DNA of 43,146 nucleotides from Oscillospiraceae bacterium (GTDB lineage Bacteria; Bacillota; Clostridia; Oscillospirales; Ruminococcaceae). The stretch spans positions 1 through 43,146 of the forward strand of contig JAQVCU010000013.1 in the NCBI GenBank assembly GCA_028689635.1, given 5' to 3'. Under the pieces are notes generated by a model that worked only from the letters and a program-made list of their open reading frames with translations, had not been told where the DNA came from and made no database searches. Below are positions 15,935-24,002 of the stretch, piece after piece (the stretch's first letter is position 1; each line of letters begins with the position of its first letter). The position numbers and the translations under genes are program-made.

Positions 15935-16558
15935 TTATGCCTCTTTGGATGAAATTAATTCACATTTTTCGTCAAAATTATCTACTTTAACCAATTCTCC
16001 GGTCGCAATAATTCTTTTTTCGGTCGTTCCAATCGGGTCGCAGGATGTCAACGTGACGCAGGCGTGACCCTGGTTCTCAATGACGCTCCAATCGTTTGGC
16101 TCCACGATCCTGGTCTCCGCATATTCGTAGGTATAAAGCTTTCCCTGATAGATCAAATAGATCAGATCGCCCTTTGTCAGGGTATCGATGGAATAAAAAT
16201 GCGATCCAAAAATATCCCGGTGCCCGGCGATGCTTACGTTGCCGGGTTCCTCCTCATTGGGCAGCTGCGCATATTCGTAAAGCCCGGGGCCTTTTTTCAG
16301 GGTCTCGTAATCGGTTCCGTCCTGCACCGCCGTCTCCAGCCCCAGCTTGGGGATCGAGAGGGTCAGTTCCTGGGCCTGATAGTTCTTCCGCTGGGTGGTT
16401 ATCACAAGCTTTCCCGCCGGAAGTTCCCCAAAGCCCACTGCCCCGCTTTGGGGCAGCTGGCTGTACTGATAATCCCGCCAGAGGGAGAACAGCGCCGACG
16501 CCAGGATCAGCGCCCCGCCCACCGCCAAAAGAAGGCGGCTCCACCATTTTCGTTTCAT
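15935..16558 (-). CDS. sortase (class D/E-like)
   Basis: A 207-residue sortase. An N-terminal membrane anchor (about 8-26) is followed by the beta-barrel with all three active-site residues: His113 in IAGHRD, Cys173 in VTLTSCDP and Arg182 in EKRIIA. Sortases cut LPXTG-type signals and join proteins to the wall or to each other in pili. Without a class B insertion or long C-terminus, it fits the class D/E group of Clostridia. Its ATG overlaps the thioesterase stop (ATGA). Likely substrates in the window are the LPETG protein (7132-7908) and the two NPETG proteins (18837-23752). Confidence 0.9.
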   Translation of the reverse strand: MKRKWWSRLLLAVGGALILASALFSLWRDYQYSQLPQSGAVGFGELPAGKLVITTQRKNYQAQELTLSIPKLGLETAVQDGTDYETLKKGPGLYEYAQLPNEEEPGNVSIAGHRDIFGSHFYSIDTLTKGDLIYLIYQGKLYTYEYAETRIVEPNDWSVIENQGHACVTLTSCDPIGTTEKRIIATGELVKVDNFDEKCELISSKEA

Positions 16559-16971
16559 TCTTCCCCCTCCCGGCCAACGGCCAGCAGCTTTTCCCGCAAT
16601 GCCTGCGGCACCGCTTTCTTTTCGCCCTTATCGTAATCAAAATAGACCAGGATATCCCGGGCCTCGGCAGCCAGGCTTTCATCCCCGCTGAAAAGGCGGT
16701 GGCGCATGATGATGCTGGTGCCGCCGATCCGTTCCACCGCGGTCTGGACCGTCACCTTCCCCGGATAAAACAGCGGGGCTGCGTATTGGCATTCGATGGA
16801 AGCGAGGATCGGCCCCGTCCCATCGTTGGCCTGATAGGGCATCATCCCCACCTGCTCGCAATAATGCACCCGCGCCGTCTGCACATAACGCAAAATCGAA
16901 AGATTGTTTACGTGGCCCATATAGTCGATCTCGCCCCAATCGATGTCGATCGTTATTTCCAGCATACCCAT
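16555..16971 (-). CDS. hotdog-fold acyl-CoA thioesterase (4HBT family)
   Basis: A 138-residue single-domain hotdog protein. It has the 4HBT signature IDIDWGEIDYMGHVNNLSILRYVQTAR, in which the Asp/Gly/His cluster sits at the active site, and a second half RHRLFSGDESLAAEARDILVYFD. Members release acids from acyl-CoA or acyl-ACP. GGGAGG lies seven bases before the ATG at 16971. It shares four bases with the sortase and follows cardiolipin synthase by 70 bases with no terminator seen. The three may form a loose cell-envelope operon. Confidence 0.85.
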   Translation of the reverse strand: MGMLEITIDIDWGEIDYMGHVNNLSILRYVQTARVHYCEQVGMMPYQANDGTGPILASIECQYAAPLFYPGKVTVQTAVERIGGTSIIMRHRLFSGDESLAAEARDILVYFDYDKGEKKAVPQALREKLLAVGREGEE

Positions 16972-17041
16972 AAGCCAGCCTCCCTCATTTTTCCCCCGCC
17001 GTCGGGCAGCTAGGCTCCGGCCCCCGCTTAAACGGGATCTT

Positions 17042-18577
17042 TTACATCAGCGGCGCAAAGATCCTCAGGATATCCTGAAACATCCGCATCAGCCAGTTGT
17101 TTTGGCAATCCTCCATGGTGATCTCCTGGCACTGTTCCAGCGTCTCCAGAAAATCCTGCTTCACCTCCGCCACGGCGGAGCTTCCATACATCCAGACGCC
17201 GCATTCAAAATGGAGGTAAAGGCTTCTGAAATCCAGATTGATGGTGCCGACTGTCGCCGTCTGATCGTCGGAGACAAAGGTTTTGGAGTGCAGAAAGCCC
17301 TTGGAATACTCATAGATCCGCACGCCGGACTGGATCAGTTCCCGGTAATAGGAGCGCGTGGTAATATGCACCAGCAGCTTATCCCAGCAGTGGGGCGTAA
17401 CGATCCGCACATCCACGCCGCTTTTGGCCGCCAGGCGCAGGGCGGAGATCATATTGTCGTCCGCGATCAGGTAGGGGGTGTTGATATAAAGATAATCCCG
17501 GGCGCCGTTGATCATCTGCAAATAGACATGCTCCCCCACATTTTCCGCGTCCAGAGGACTATCCTCGTAGGGCTGGACATAGCCGTCGGAATAAGAGGGG
17601 CCCTCCCCCTCCCGCCAAGGCTGAAAGCGGCTGTAATCCGTCTCTGTCCGGCAGCACAGATCCCACATCTGCAGGAACATCACCGTCAAGCTCCAGGCCG
17701 CGCGGCCGCGCAGAAGGATGGAAGCGTCCTTCCAATGCCCGTATTTTTCATATTCATTGATGTATTCATCCGCCAGGTTGATCCCTCCCGTAAAGGCCAC
17801 TTTGCCGTCGATGGAGGTGATCTTCCGGTGATCCCGGTTGTTCTGGATGGTGGAAAGCACCGGTTGGAAGGGGTTAAACACCGTGCAGCGGATGCCCATG
17901 GCCTCCAGCTGCTGGCGGTAATTTTTGGGCAACAGCAAAAAACAGCCCATGTCGTCGTAGATCAGCCGGACATCCACCCCCTGCTTTACCTTGCGCCGCA
18001 GGATATCCAGGACGATGTTCCACATCCGCCCCTCCTGGATGATAAAATATTCCAAAAAGATATACCGCTCCGCTTTTTCCAATTCCTCCACCAGGCGCTG
18101 AAACATGGCCTCTCCCGGCGTCAAATATTCCGTTTCGGTATCCCGGTACAGGGGGAACCCCGCATACCCCTGCAGATAACGCACCTGCGGCGCGCATTGC
18201 GGGGCGTCTTTTAAAAACTGCTCCATGGTCTGCGGCTCCTGCTGCAAAGCGGGCTCCGCCAGGGCGTTGATCCGGTCGGCACGGCGGCGGTACCGCCGGG
18301 CGGCGGACTGCCGGGTAAACAGCAAATAGAAAAAACCGCCCACAATGGGCAGCGCGAGGATGAGAAATATCCAGGTAAGCTTGTAGGCGGGCCTTTCCCG
18401 CTTGTTGATAATGGAGACCGCCACCAAAATGCTGATGACCGAAAGCCCCCAGCTGATCCAAGAGGAACTTTTGCTGCCGCTGATCAGCACATAGGCAAAA
18501 AAGAAGATCTGTGCCAAAATCAAAAATGAAACCAGTACTCTTCTGCGGAACAGCGCCCGCACCCATCTTTTTTGCAA
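17042..18577 (-). CDS. cls: cardiolipin synthase (phospholipase D superfamily)
   Basis: A 511-residue membrane enzyme that joins two phosphatidylglycerols to cardiolipin. Two N-terminal helices (about 12-60) and a nuclease-type domain follow the Firmicute Cls layout. Both HKD motifs are intact: HRKITSIDGKVAFTGGIN and HSKTFVSDDQTATVGTINLD. The start is a TTG at 18577 with a nearby GGGAAGG; no in-frame ATG fits. A promoter lies at 18624-18653. Confidence 0.92.
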   Translation of the reverse strand: MQKRWVRALFRRRVLVSFLILAQIFFFAYVLISGSKSSSWISWGLSVISILVAVSIINKRERPAYKLTWIFLILALPIVGGFFYLLFTRQSAARRYRRRADRINALAEPALQQEPQTMEQFLKDAPQCAPQVRYLQGYAGFPLYRDTETEYLTPGEAMFQRLVEELEKAERYIFLEYFIIQEGRMWNIVLDILRRKVKQGVDVRLIYDDMGCFLLLPKNYRQQLEAMGIRCTVFNPFQPVLSTIQNNRDHRKITSIDGKVAFTGGINLADEYINEYEKYGHWKDASILLRGRAAWSLTVMFLQMWDLCCRTETDYSRFQPWREGEGPSYSDGYVQPYEDSPLDAENVGEHVYLQMINGARDYLYINTPYLIADDNMISALRLAAKSGVDVRIVTPHCWDKLLVHITTRSYYRELIQSGVRIYEYSKGFLHSKTFVSDDQTATVGTINLDFRSLYLHFECGVWMYGSSAVAEVKQDFLETLEQCQEITMEDCQNNWLMRMFQDILRIFAPLM

Positions 18578-18623
18578 GCCTTCCCACCACCAAATCAGTT
18601 TCTGTCAATTGAAGAACATGGTT

Positions 18624-18653
18624 ATTGTACCACATTTTCCCCCGTCCAGACAA
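18624..18653 (-). promoter_or_regulatory. promoter of the cardiolipin synthase gene
   Basis: On the minus strand: TTGTCT (18648-18653), an 18-base spacer and TACAAT (18624-18629) with extended TGG, then AACC. It resembles the left arm of the palindromic promoter family but has no right arm. Confidence 0.65.
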
Positions 18654-18752
18654 CATGCGGCAAGGACAGCTTTGGTTTTCTTTGACGGGATGATCCTTTT
18701 GCGCCCCGGCGGGGGTCTGTCCGCCCTTTTTTCGCAAAATTGGGACGCCCCC

Positions 18753-18792
18753 AAAAAACAAAGGCCGTCCCCAAAAAGGGACGGCCTTTGTT
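18753..18792 (-). terminator. terminator after the first NPETG surface protein gene
   Basis: A 14-bp stem ACAAAGGCCGTCCC/GGGACGGCCTTTGT (18759-18772, 18778-18791) followed on the minus strand by TTTTTTGGGGG. Confidence 0.82.
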
Positions 18793-18836
18793 CTGCACAT
18801 TCCCCCTGCGTTGCCCGCAGAGGAAGGGGCTACATT

Positions 18837-19862
18837 TTAATACAGGGCAACGGCGCCCAGGGCGACAGCAGCGCTAATGAAATCAGCAGCGCCGGTCTCG
18901 GGGTTCTCTTTGCCCTCATCGTCAGTGGCGGAACCGGCAGCGGTGGCTTCGATCTTGCCGTCGGTGACAACGTAGGTGCCCAGGGTACGGGTATTCCATA
19001 CCATGGCGTCTTTGTCGGCGTTCAGCTTAGCGGCAACTTCAACCGCTTTGCCGTTGACGATCTCATACACATAGTAGGTGACGTCCTCGTCGCCGATGGA
19101 ATAGGTCACTTCCTGGGTAAAATCGAACTCGGGAGCGCCGCGGAAATCGATGACGTCAAAATCGACATTTTCGTTCTTTTTCATGATGGATTTGATGTCG
19201 TCCGTAACGGCGGTATCCAGGTACAGGTTAACAGCGCCCTGTTTGCTCATTTTGCCGGCAACAGAGAGCGCTTCCAGGTTGTTGAACTCAAAGGTGGTGA
19301 ATTTAACGTCTTCGTCGTCAAAGATCACCAGGCCCTCATCCGGATCGATCAAAACGGTGTCGTCGTCGGGGTCGTCCTGGTCCGCAGGGGCGCCCCAGCC
19401 GAAGGTGCCGCCGAAGGTGATCGTTTTCTGATTATCAGGCCCACCGATGCCCTGTATGGGGCTCTCTCCCATATCTCCAGCCAAAATCTCCTGTTTGGCG
19501 GAGCCTTTTTTGAGGGAAAAGTCAAATTTGACGTCCAGATCGTCGACGCCGTAATAGCCTTTAAATTTGACCGTCACCACAATGGCATGGATAACGGAGG
19601 CTCTTTGCAGGCTATTGATGTCCCCCTCTACAGTCAGATCTTCCAGCTCGACGGAATCAAAATACTCTTTGCCGTCCTCCCAGCTCAAAGAAGCCTTCAG
19701 ATCCTTGGCGCGAAGATCCTGGTTCGCAAGAATAAGAGCAAAAACAAATTCCTGAGTGCCTTGGGTATTGGCGGTGTAGTCCCCCTCGTCAGCGGCGAAG
19801 GCCATGGAGCCCATGCCGATGCAAAGAACAACAGCAAGGACCATTGCAAGTACTTTTTTCAT
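18837..19862 (-). CDS. NPETG-type surface protein with a truncated sorting signal
   Basis: A 341-residue exported protein with a signal peptide at 1-23 (MKKVLAMVLAVVLCIGMGSMAFA). Its domain order matches the paralogue at 22667-23752: an N-terminal block DLKASLSWEDGKEYFDSVELED, a YYGVDDLDVKFDFSLKKGS repeat, a GTFGWG motif, and a C-terminal block DDIKSIMKKNENVDFDVIDFRGAPEFDFTQEVTY ending with TRTLGTYVVTDGKI. The signal NPETGAADFISAAVALGAVALY stops after the hydrophobic part. The basic tail seen in the paralogue (LVAAGAMLIRKK) is missing, and no frameshift restores it downstream. Wall anchoring may be impaired. The function is unknown. Confidence 0.85.
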   Translation of the reverse strand: MKKVLAMVLAVVLCIGMGSMAFAADEGDYTANTQGTQEFVFALILANQDLRAKDLKASLSWEDGKEYFDSVELEDLTVEGDINSLQRASVIHAIVVTVKFKGYYGVDDLDVKFDFSLKKGSAKQEILAGDMGESPIQGIGGPDNQKTITFGGTFGWGAPADQDDPDDDTVLIDPDEGLVIFDDEDVKFTTFEFNNLEALSVAGKMSKQGAVNLYLDTAVTDDIKSIMKKNENVDFDVIDFRGAPEFDFTQEVTYSIGDEDVTYYVYEIVNGKAVEVAAKLNADKDAMVWNTRTLGTYVVTDGKIEATAAGSATDDEGKENPETGAADFISAAVALGAVALY

Positions 19863-20152
19863 GATGTTTCCTCCTGTGAAGTTAAGATGCGAAAAGCGCG
19901 CTGTCGCGTCCTTTTCGGCGTTGTACGCATTTTTTCGCTTGAGATTGCGTGTAACATATTTGTTTCAATTTGTAAATATTTTGCCGGAATAACAGCAAAA
20001 TGAAACCGCGGGCTACTTTTTTTCTGTGCCCTGCCCGGCCTTGGCTTTTGTATTTTTGCCCTGCGGCGGCCGCCGTCCTCCCAAGCCGGTTCATTCGCCC
20101 GCGTTGCTGCGGGGGCCTTTCCGCCGCAAAAATCGCTGACAAAAGGGCAGCA
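19863..20152. other. intergenic region upstream of the first NPETG gene
   Basis: Contains the GGAGG ribosome site of the NPETG gene and an AT-rich stretch (about 19935-20000) that may hold its promoter, though no clear -10/-35 pair is seen. No RNA gene or additional CDS was recognised. Confidence 0.4.
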
Positions 20153-20183
20153 AAAAGCCGCCCCTGCGAGAGGGGCGGCTTTT
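20153..20183 (-). terminator. terminator after the lipoprotein gene
   Basis: Stem AAAAGCCGCCCCT/AGGGGCGGCTTTT with a five-base loop GCGAG, 12 bases after the stop codon. Confidence 0.82.
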
Positions 20184-20194
20184 CTGATAATCGG

Positions 20195-21007
20195 TCAAAA
20201 AGGTTTGTGGCAAACATAATACATGGTATCCACAGAGGTTTCCTTGGTGCCGTCCGGGTAAGAGGTGTACCGAAGCACATAGCCCTCGTAGCCCTTCACC
20301 ATGGCGAAGACCCCCCGCATGGCATAGGTATGTCCCGGCTCGTAGGCGGGGTCTTTTTCCAGATTCAGATCTTCCATCATGCCCATGCCCAGGTAGACAG
20401 AAGCGCCGTCCGCCGAAGGGATCCCGCCGCCGCCGACGTTCTGGGCGGAGAAGCTGAAGGTGGGGGCCACGATGCCGTAATCCGGGCCGGGGAACTCCGC
20501 AGGAACATAGACTTCGTAATCCAGCACACAAAGCTCCACATCACTGGGCAGATCCAGCTGTGCCACATCGATCTGCTCAAAATCGTAGCTGCAGCCGTTG
20601 TGCTGGTCGATGACCGACTGCACATAGGCGCCGTCCGCCGTCTGCGTGGTTACCTTGTTCACGCGGACATACACGGTGTGATAGGTCTTATCTTCGGTGG
20701 CATAATGGGCAGTTTCAGTCCACTGGCCCAGCGCGGCAGGGGCGGTTTCGGTGGTGTCGGCCCCTTTTACAGCGCCGGATACATCCGCAGCTCCCGCAGG
20801 GGCGCTCTCGGGCTCAGAGGCCTCGGAGGACGCCTCTTCGGAAGAGGATTCCTCGGAAGAGGGCTCCTCAGAAGAGGGCTCTTCCTGGCTCTGGGACGGC
20901 TCCTGGGAAGGCTCCGCCTCGCTGGCCCGGCCAAAGGGCAGACGGGCGCAGCCCGCCATGACAAACAGCATCATACATGCGACCAAAAAACAGATCAGTC
21001 TTTTCAT
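20195..21007 (-). CDS. secreted lipoprotein with Ser/Glu-rich linker
   Basis: A 270-residue protein with a lipoprotein signal MKRLICFLVACMMLFVMAGC; the Cys in VMAGC would be lipidated. The mature protein begins with about 50 residues of SSEEPSSEE-type repeats, a flexible spacer. A beta-rich domain follows (about 90-270), including YATEDKTYHTVYVRVNKV, FEQIDVAQLDLPSDVELCVLDYEVYVP and GHTYAMRGVFAMVKGYEGYVLRYTSYPDG. I do not recognise the domain with certainty; it resembles extracytoplasmic DUF4352-like folds. GGAGGAAGAA precedes the ATG at 21007, so the five-residue longer start is rejected. Confidence 0.82.
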   Translation of the reverse strand: MKRLICFLVACMMLFVMAGCARLPFGRASEAEPSQEPSQSQEEPSSEEPSSEESSSEEASSEASEPESAPAGAADVSGAVKGADTTETAPAALGQWTETAHYATEDKTYHTVYVRVNKVTTQTADGAYVQSVIDQHNGCSYDFEQIDVAQLDLPSDVELCVLDYEVYVPAEFPGPDYGIVAPTFSFSAQNVGGGGIPSADGASVYLGMGMMEDLNLEKDPAYEPGHTYAMRGVFAMVKGYEGYVLRYTSYPDGTKETSVDTMYYVCHKPF

Positions 21008-21193
21008 TTCTTCCTCCATCAAAACGGGCCTGGCCCGCTTTCCTTTTCGTTCTCTTTTCTTTTGTCTGCCGCGTCAAACGCCACAGACCTTGTAGATTAT
21101 AGGATAAAATTGTCAATCTGTCAATTGTCTGTCATGCGTCAAATAAGACGGAAACGCTCCGCCCGGCCTGCCTTTATATGTGCTCCTGCAATC

Positions 21194-21236
21194 GAAAAAA
21201 CTCCGCAGGCCGCTGATCGGCGTTCTGCGGAGGTTT
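21194..21236 (-). terminator. terminator after the DUF362 gene
   Basis: Stem AACTCCGCAG/CTGCGGAGGTT with inner pairing; on the minus strand it runs into TTTTTTCG. Confidence 0.78.
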
Positions 21237-21309
21237 GCCTGTTTTTAAAAAACGAAGGGGCGAAAAATTTTGGTTTGACCGTCAGCCCTTCGATACCATC
21301 GTCATCAGG

Positions 21310-22320
21310 TCAATCATTTTCGCCCGGCACAAAAGGCCGGACATCCTGGACAGCCAGCGCAGGCTGGATCTCCACGCCGCCGTTATCCAGATCCAACAGG
21401 GCGTAGCGGTCGTTGCCCATGCCCAGCTCCTTCATATAAGTTAGCTGGCGCAGGCCGTGACGGGACTGCATCCGCTCTACCAGATCCTTATGCTCCTTGG
21501 GGCGCAGGGCGTAGACAAGATCCACACTGGCCTGATCCGCCGCCAAAATATCCGTTGACGCCACAATGCCGATGTTCGGGGTGACCACCGGGGCCGCCGC
21601 GCAGCCCTCGCAGTCGCAGGAGACGGACATGTTGCGCAGCACGTTGATATAGCAGATATTTTTGCCGAAATGATCCACCACCGCTTTGGTGGATTCGGTC
21701 ATGCGCTCCATAAATTCCTCTTTGGCGATCCCCCACATGTTGTCGGAGCCGGGGACTGTGTGGATCATGGCTTTTCCGAGGCGTCCATCCGCGCAGCCGA
21801 TACCGATGTTTTTGTTGGAGCCGCCAAAGCCGCCTTGGGTATGGCCTTTAAAATGGGTCAGGATCAGGGCGGAATCGTAATTCAGCAGGTTTTTGCCCAC
21901 CATCATCTCGGTGAACCATTTTCCTCCCGCCACGGGCAGGGCCACAGCGCCGTCTTCGTCCAGGATATCCACCGGGCAGAAGGTCCAGCCGTTTACCTGA
22001 AGGGTCTCCCGGTGTTTTTCGGTGGTATAGCGGTCTCCCTCGTAATAGGTGTTGGTCTCGATGATGCTGGCCTGGGGCAGCTGGGCTTTGAGCAGCGCCT
22101 CCACCCAGGGCCGGGGGATGATGTTGGGGCCATGCTGTTCGCCGGTGTGCAGCTTAACGCCGATCCGTCCGGTCAAGTTCCCGCCCACCTTCTGGAAGAC
22201 CTTCTGAAGGCCCGCGGCCGAAAGATCCCTGGTAAAATAGACCGCCGAGCTCTCTCCCCCGCGCTCCTCATAGGGGATATAGCGCTCTCCGCCGGTTCCG
22301 GGCTTTCCTGCGTTCAACAT
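21310..22320 (-). CDS. DUF362 domain protein
   Basis: A 336-residue protein of the DUF362 family. Family landmarks are KVGGNLTGRIGVKLHTGEQHG, the TNTYYEGDRYTTEKHRETL segment, ILTHFKGHTQGGFGGSNKNIGIGCADGRLGKAMIH, and a C-terminal part DILAADQASVDLVYALRPKEHKDLVERMQSRHG. A Cys-rich loop SCDCEGCAA could bind metal. In other members a ferredoxin domain is fused, but none is present here. The reaction is unknown. The start ATG is preceded by CGGAGG. The leader is unusually long (about 170 bases). Confidence 0.86.
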   Translation of the reverse strand: MLNAGKPGTGGERYIPYEERGGESSAVYFTRDLSAAGLQKVFQKVGGNLTGRIGVKLHTGEQHGPNIIPRPWVEALLKAQLPQASIIETNTYYEGDRYTTEKHRETLQVNGWTFCPVDILDEDGAVALPVAGGKWFTEMMVGKNLLNYDSALILTHFKGHTQGGFGGSNKNIGIGCADGRLGKAMIHTVPGSDNMWGIAKEEFMERMTESTKAVVDHFGKNICYINVLRNMSVSCDCEGCAAAPVVTPNIGIVASTDILAADQASVDLVYALRPKEHKDLVERMQSRHGLRQLTYMKELGMGNDRYALLDLDNGGVEIQPALAVQDVRPFVPGEND

Positions 22321-22498
22321 GGTTTTTCCTCCGTTTCATGGCGTTTGTTTTTTACATATACAGCGCAGCCGCCTCGGCCTCTCCTGCCCAGCGCGTGGGG
22401 AGGGGCCGCCGGGATGCTGTTTGCAGCTAAAAAAGCAGGCCCCAACCCCTTCGCCCGGTTTTGAGCGCGGGGGCTGGATGCTCTGCCGCTATGGGGAT
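22320..22498 (-). promoter_or_regulatory. long leader of the DUF362 gene with a terminator-like structure
   Basis: Between the promoter and the ATG the transcript can pair CAGCCCC with GGGGCCTG (one bulge) just before CTTTTTT (about 22425-22475). This could be a conditional terminator. No known riboswitch core was matched. Confidence 0.35.
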
Positions 22499-22528
22499 AT
22501 TATAAAACACTGCCGCCCCGATGTCTAA
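22499..22528 (-). promoter_or_regulatory. promoter of the DUF362 gene
   Basis: On the minus strand: TTAGAC (22523-22528), an 18-base spacer and TATAAT (22499-22504). Confidence 0.6.
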
Positions 22529-22618
22529 TGCTTTTCCCGAACTTTTTTCCATAGCCGCCGGGCATGGATCTTTCGCAGGCTTTCCCGGGACGTCCCGCGC
22601 CTTGGAAACGCGGACGCG

Positions 22619-22651
22619 CAAAAAAGGCGCTGCAAAAAGCAGCGCCTTTTT
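22619..22651 (-). terminator. terminator after the second NPETG gene
   Basis: GGCGCTGC/GCAGCGCC stem extended by A/T pairs, with a TTTTT run, 15 bases after the stop. Confidence 0.83.
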
Positions 22652-22666
22652 CCGGTTGCGGAAAGA

Positions 22667-23752
22667 TTATTTTTTGCGGATCAGCATAGCGCCGGCGGCT
22701 ACCAGGGAAACAACGCCCAGGGCGACAGCGGCGTTGACAAAATCGACGGAGCCGGTCTCGGGGTTATCCAGCTCGGTATCGTCGCTGGTATCGGTATCCG
22801 TATCAGCGTCGGTATCGGCCGTCTCCTCATCGGAGGTGCTGGTGGTGCTCAGCTTGGTATCGGAGATGATATAGGTGCCCAAAGTGCGGGTCTTCAGGGT
22901 AAAGCAGGCGTCGTCATCGTCGTATTTCGCGGCGGTGGAAACGACCTTTCCATCCTCGATCTCATAGAAATAGTAGTCCTCGTCTTCATCCTCGACATAA
23001 TAGGTCAGGGTACCGGTAAAGTCGAAATCTGGGTTGCCTTTAAAGTTGAGCACCGAAATATCGGCGGATTCGTATTTCTTCATAATGGATTTGATCTCGT
23101 CCGTTACTTTGCTGTCCACATACATGTTGACGGCGTCCTGTTTGCTCATCTTAACGGCATATTCCACTTCGTCCATATTCTCAAAAGTAAAGGTACCGAA
23201 GGTGATGTCGTCATCGTCGAAGATCACGCTGCTGTCGCCGACTACCAGCTCCGCGTCGTCGGTGTCCTCGCTGTCGCTGTCGATCCAGCCCCAGCCGAAG
23301 GAACCGGAAACATTGACCGTCTTATAGGCGTCGTCGGTGGTTCTCTGGTCTTCCTCGACAATCGCCCATCCGCCGTTGGCGGGGGCGTCGCTCAGGGCTA
23401 CGGCGCTAAAATATTTGGAAGTGCTCCCTTTTTTGATGGACAGGTCAAAATCGATGTCAAGATCGTCCACGCCGTAATAATCCTTGAACGAGATGGTGAC
23501 AACGATCTCTCCGGCGGAATTGTCGTCGATGTCGACGTCATCGTAATAGGTTTTCCCGTCATCCCAGCTGATAGAAGCCTTCAGGTCCTCCGGATCCAGG
23601 TCGTCGACCATGGTAAAGGTCAGCTCCAGGTCCTGGACGCCCTCGGTGTCGGTGTAATCGCCGGAATTATCCTCGGCCAAGGCCATGGACGCGCTGCTCA
23701 GGCACATTGCACCGGCCAGGATCGCGGCCAGCAGCTTTTTGATGTGTTTCAT
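22667..23752 (-). CDS. NPETG-type sortase-anchored surface protein
   Basis: A 361-residue exported protein, paralogue of the one at 18837-19862. It has a signal peptide 1-26 (MKHIKKLLAAILAGAMCLSSASMALA), an ectodomain with DLKASISWDDGKTYYDDVDIDD, YYGVDDLDIDFDLSIKKGS, a GSFGWGW motif and DEIKSIMKKYESADISVLNFKG, and the TRTLGTYIISDTK block. An Asp/Thr spacer DTDADTDTDTSDD leads to a complete sorting signal: NPETG, a hydrophobic stretch and RKK. It is very acidic throughout. AGGAGG precedes the ATG at 23752. A wall-attached role is likely from the signal; the ectodomain's function is unknown. Confidence 0.87.
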   Translation of the reverse strand: MKHIKKLLAAILAGAMCLSSASMALAEDNSGDYTDTEGVQDLELTFTMVDDLDPEDLKASISWDDGKTYYDDVDIDDNSAGEIVVTISFKDYYGVDDLDIDFDLSIKKGSTSKYFSAVALSDAPANGGWAIVEEDQRTTDDAYKTVNVSGSFGWGWIDSDSEDTDDAELVVGDSSVIFDDDDITFGTFTFENMDEVEYAVKMSKQDAVNMYVDSKVTDEIKSIMKKYESADISVLNFKGNPDFDFTGTLTYYVEDEDEDYYFYEIEDGKVVSTAAKYDDDDACFTLKTRTLGTYIISDTKLSTTSTSDEETADTDADTDTDTSDDTELDNPETGSVDFVNAAVALGVVSLVAAGAMLIRKK

Positions 23753-23947
23753 ATCATTTCCTCCTTTAATATTTACCGCCGGCTTTGCCTTGCTCTCTCT
23801 AAGCGTTTGGCGCTGCCGTACGATCTTTATTATATGGAGCAATCTGGAATTTATTTGACTGGAAAGTGTCCGCTGGGTGAATTTCTGATTTTTCTTTTCT
23901 GGCGCGCCTTCCGGGGGCCTGCGCCCCGCCTAAAAACTTCGCCGCAC

Positions 23948-23981
23948 AAAAAAGGGCGGAGAATCCCTTCCCCGCCCTTTT
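23948..23981 (-). terminator. terminator after the liv operon
   Basis: AAAAGGGCGG/CCGCCCTTTT stem with a 12-base loop, about 20 bases after the CBS-ACT stop. Confidence 0.78.
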
Positions 23982-24002
23982 GGCTTCTTATGGCTGCTTT
24001 TC

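Noticed and set aside
18609-21406. Plus-strand frames of 464 and 468 codons.
   Set aside because: They lie antisense to the NPETG protein and the lipoprotein, both of which have proper signal peptides and ribosome sites.
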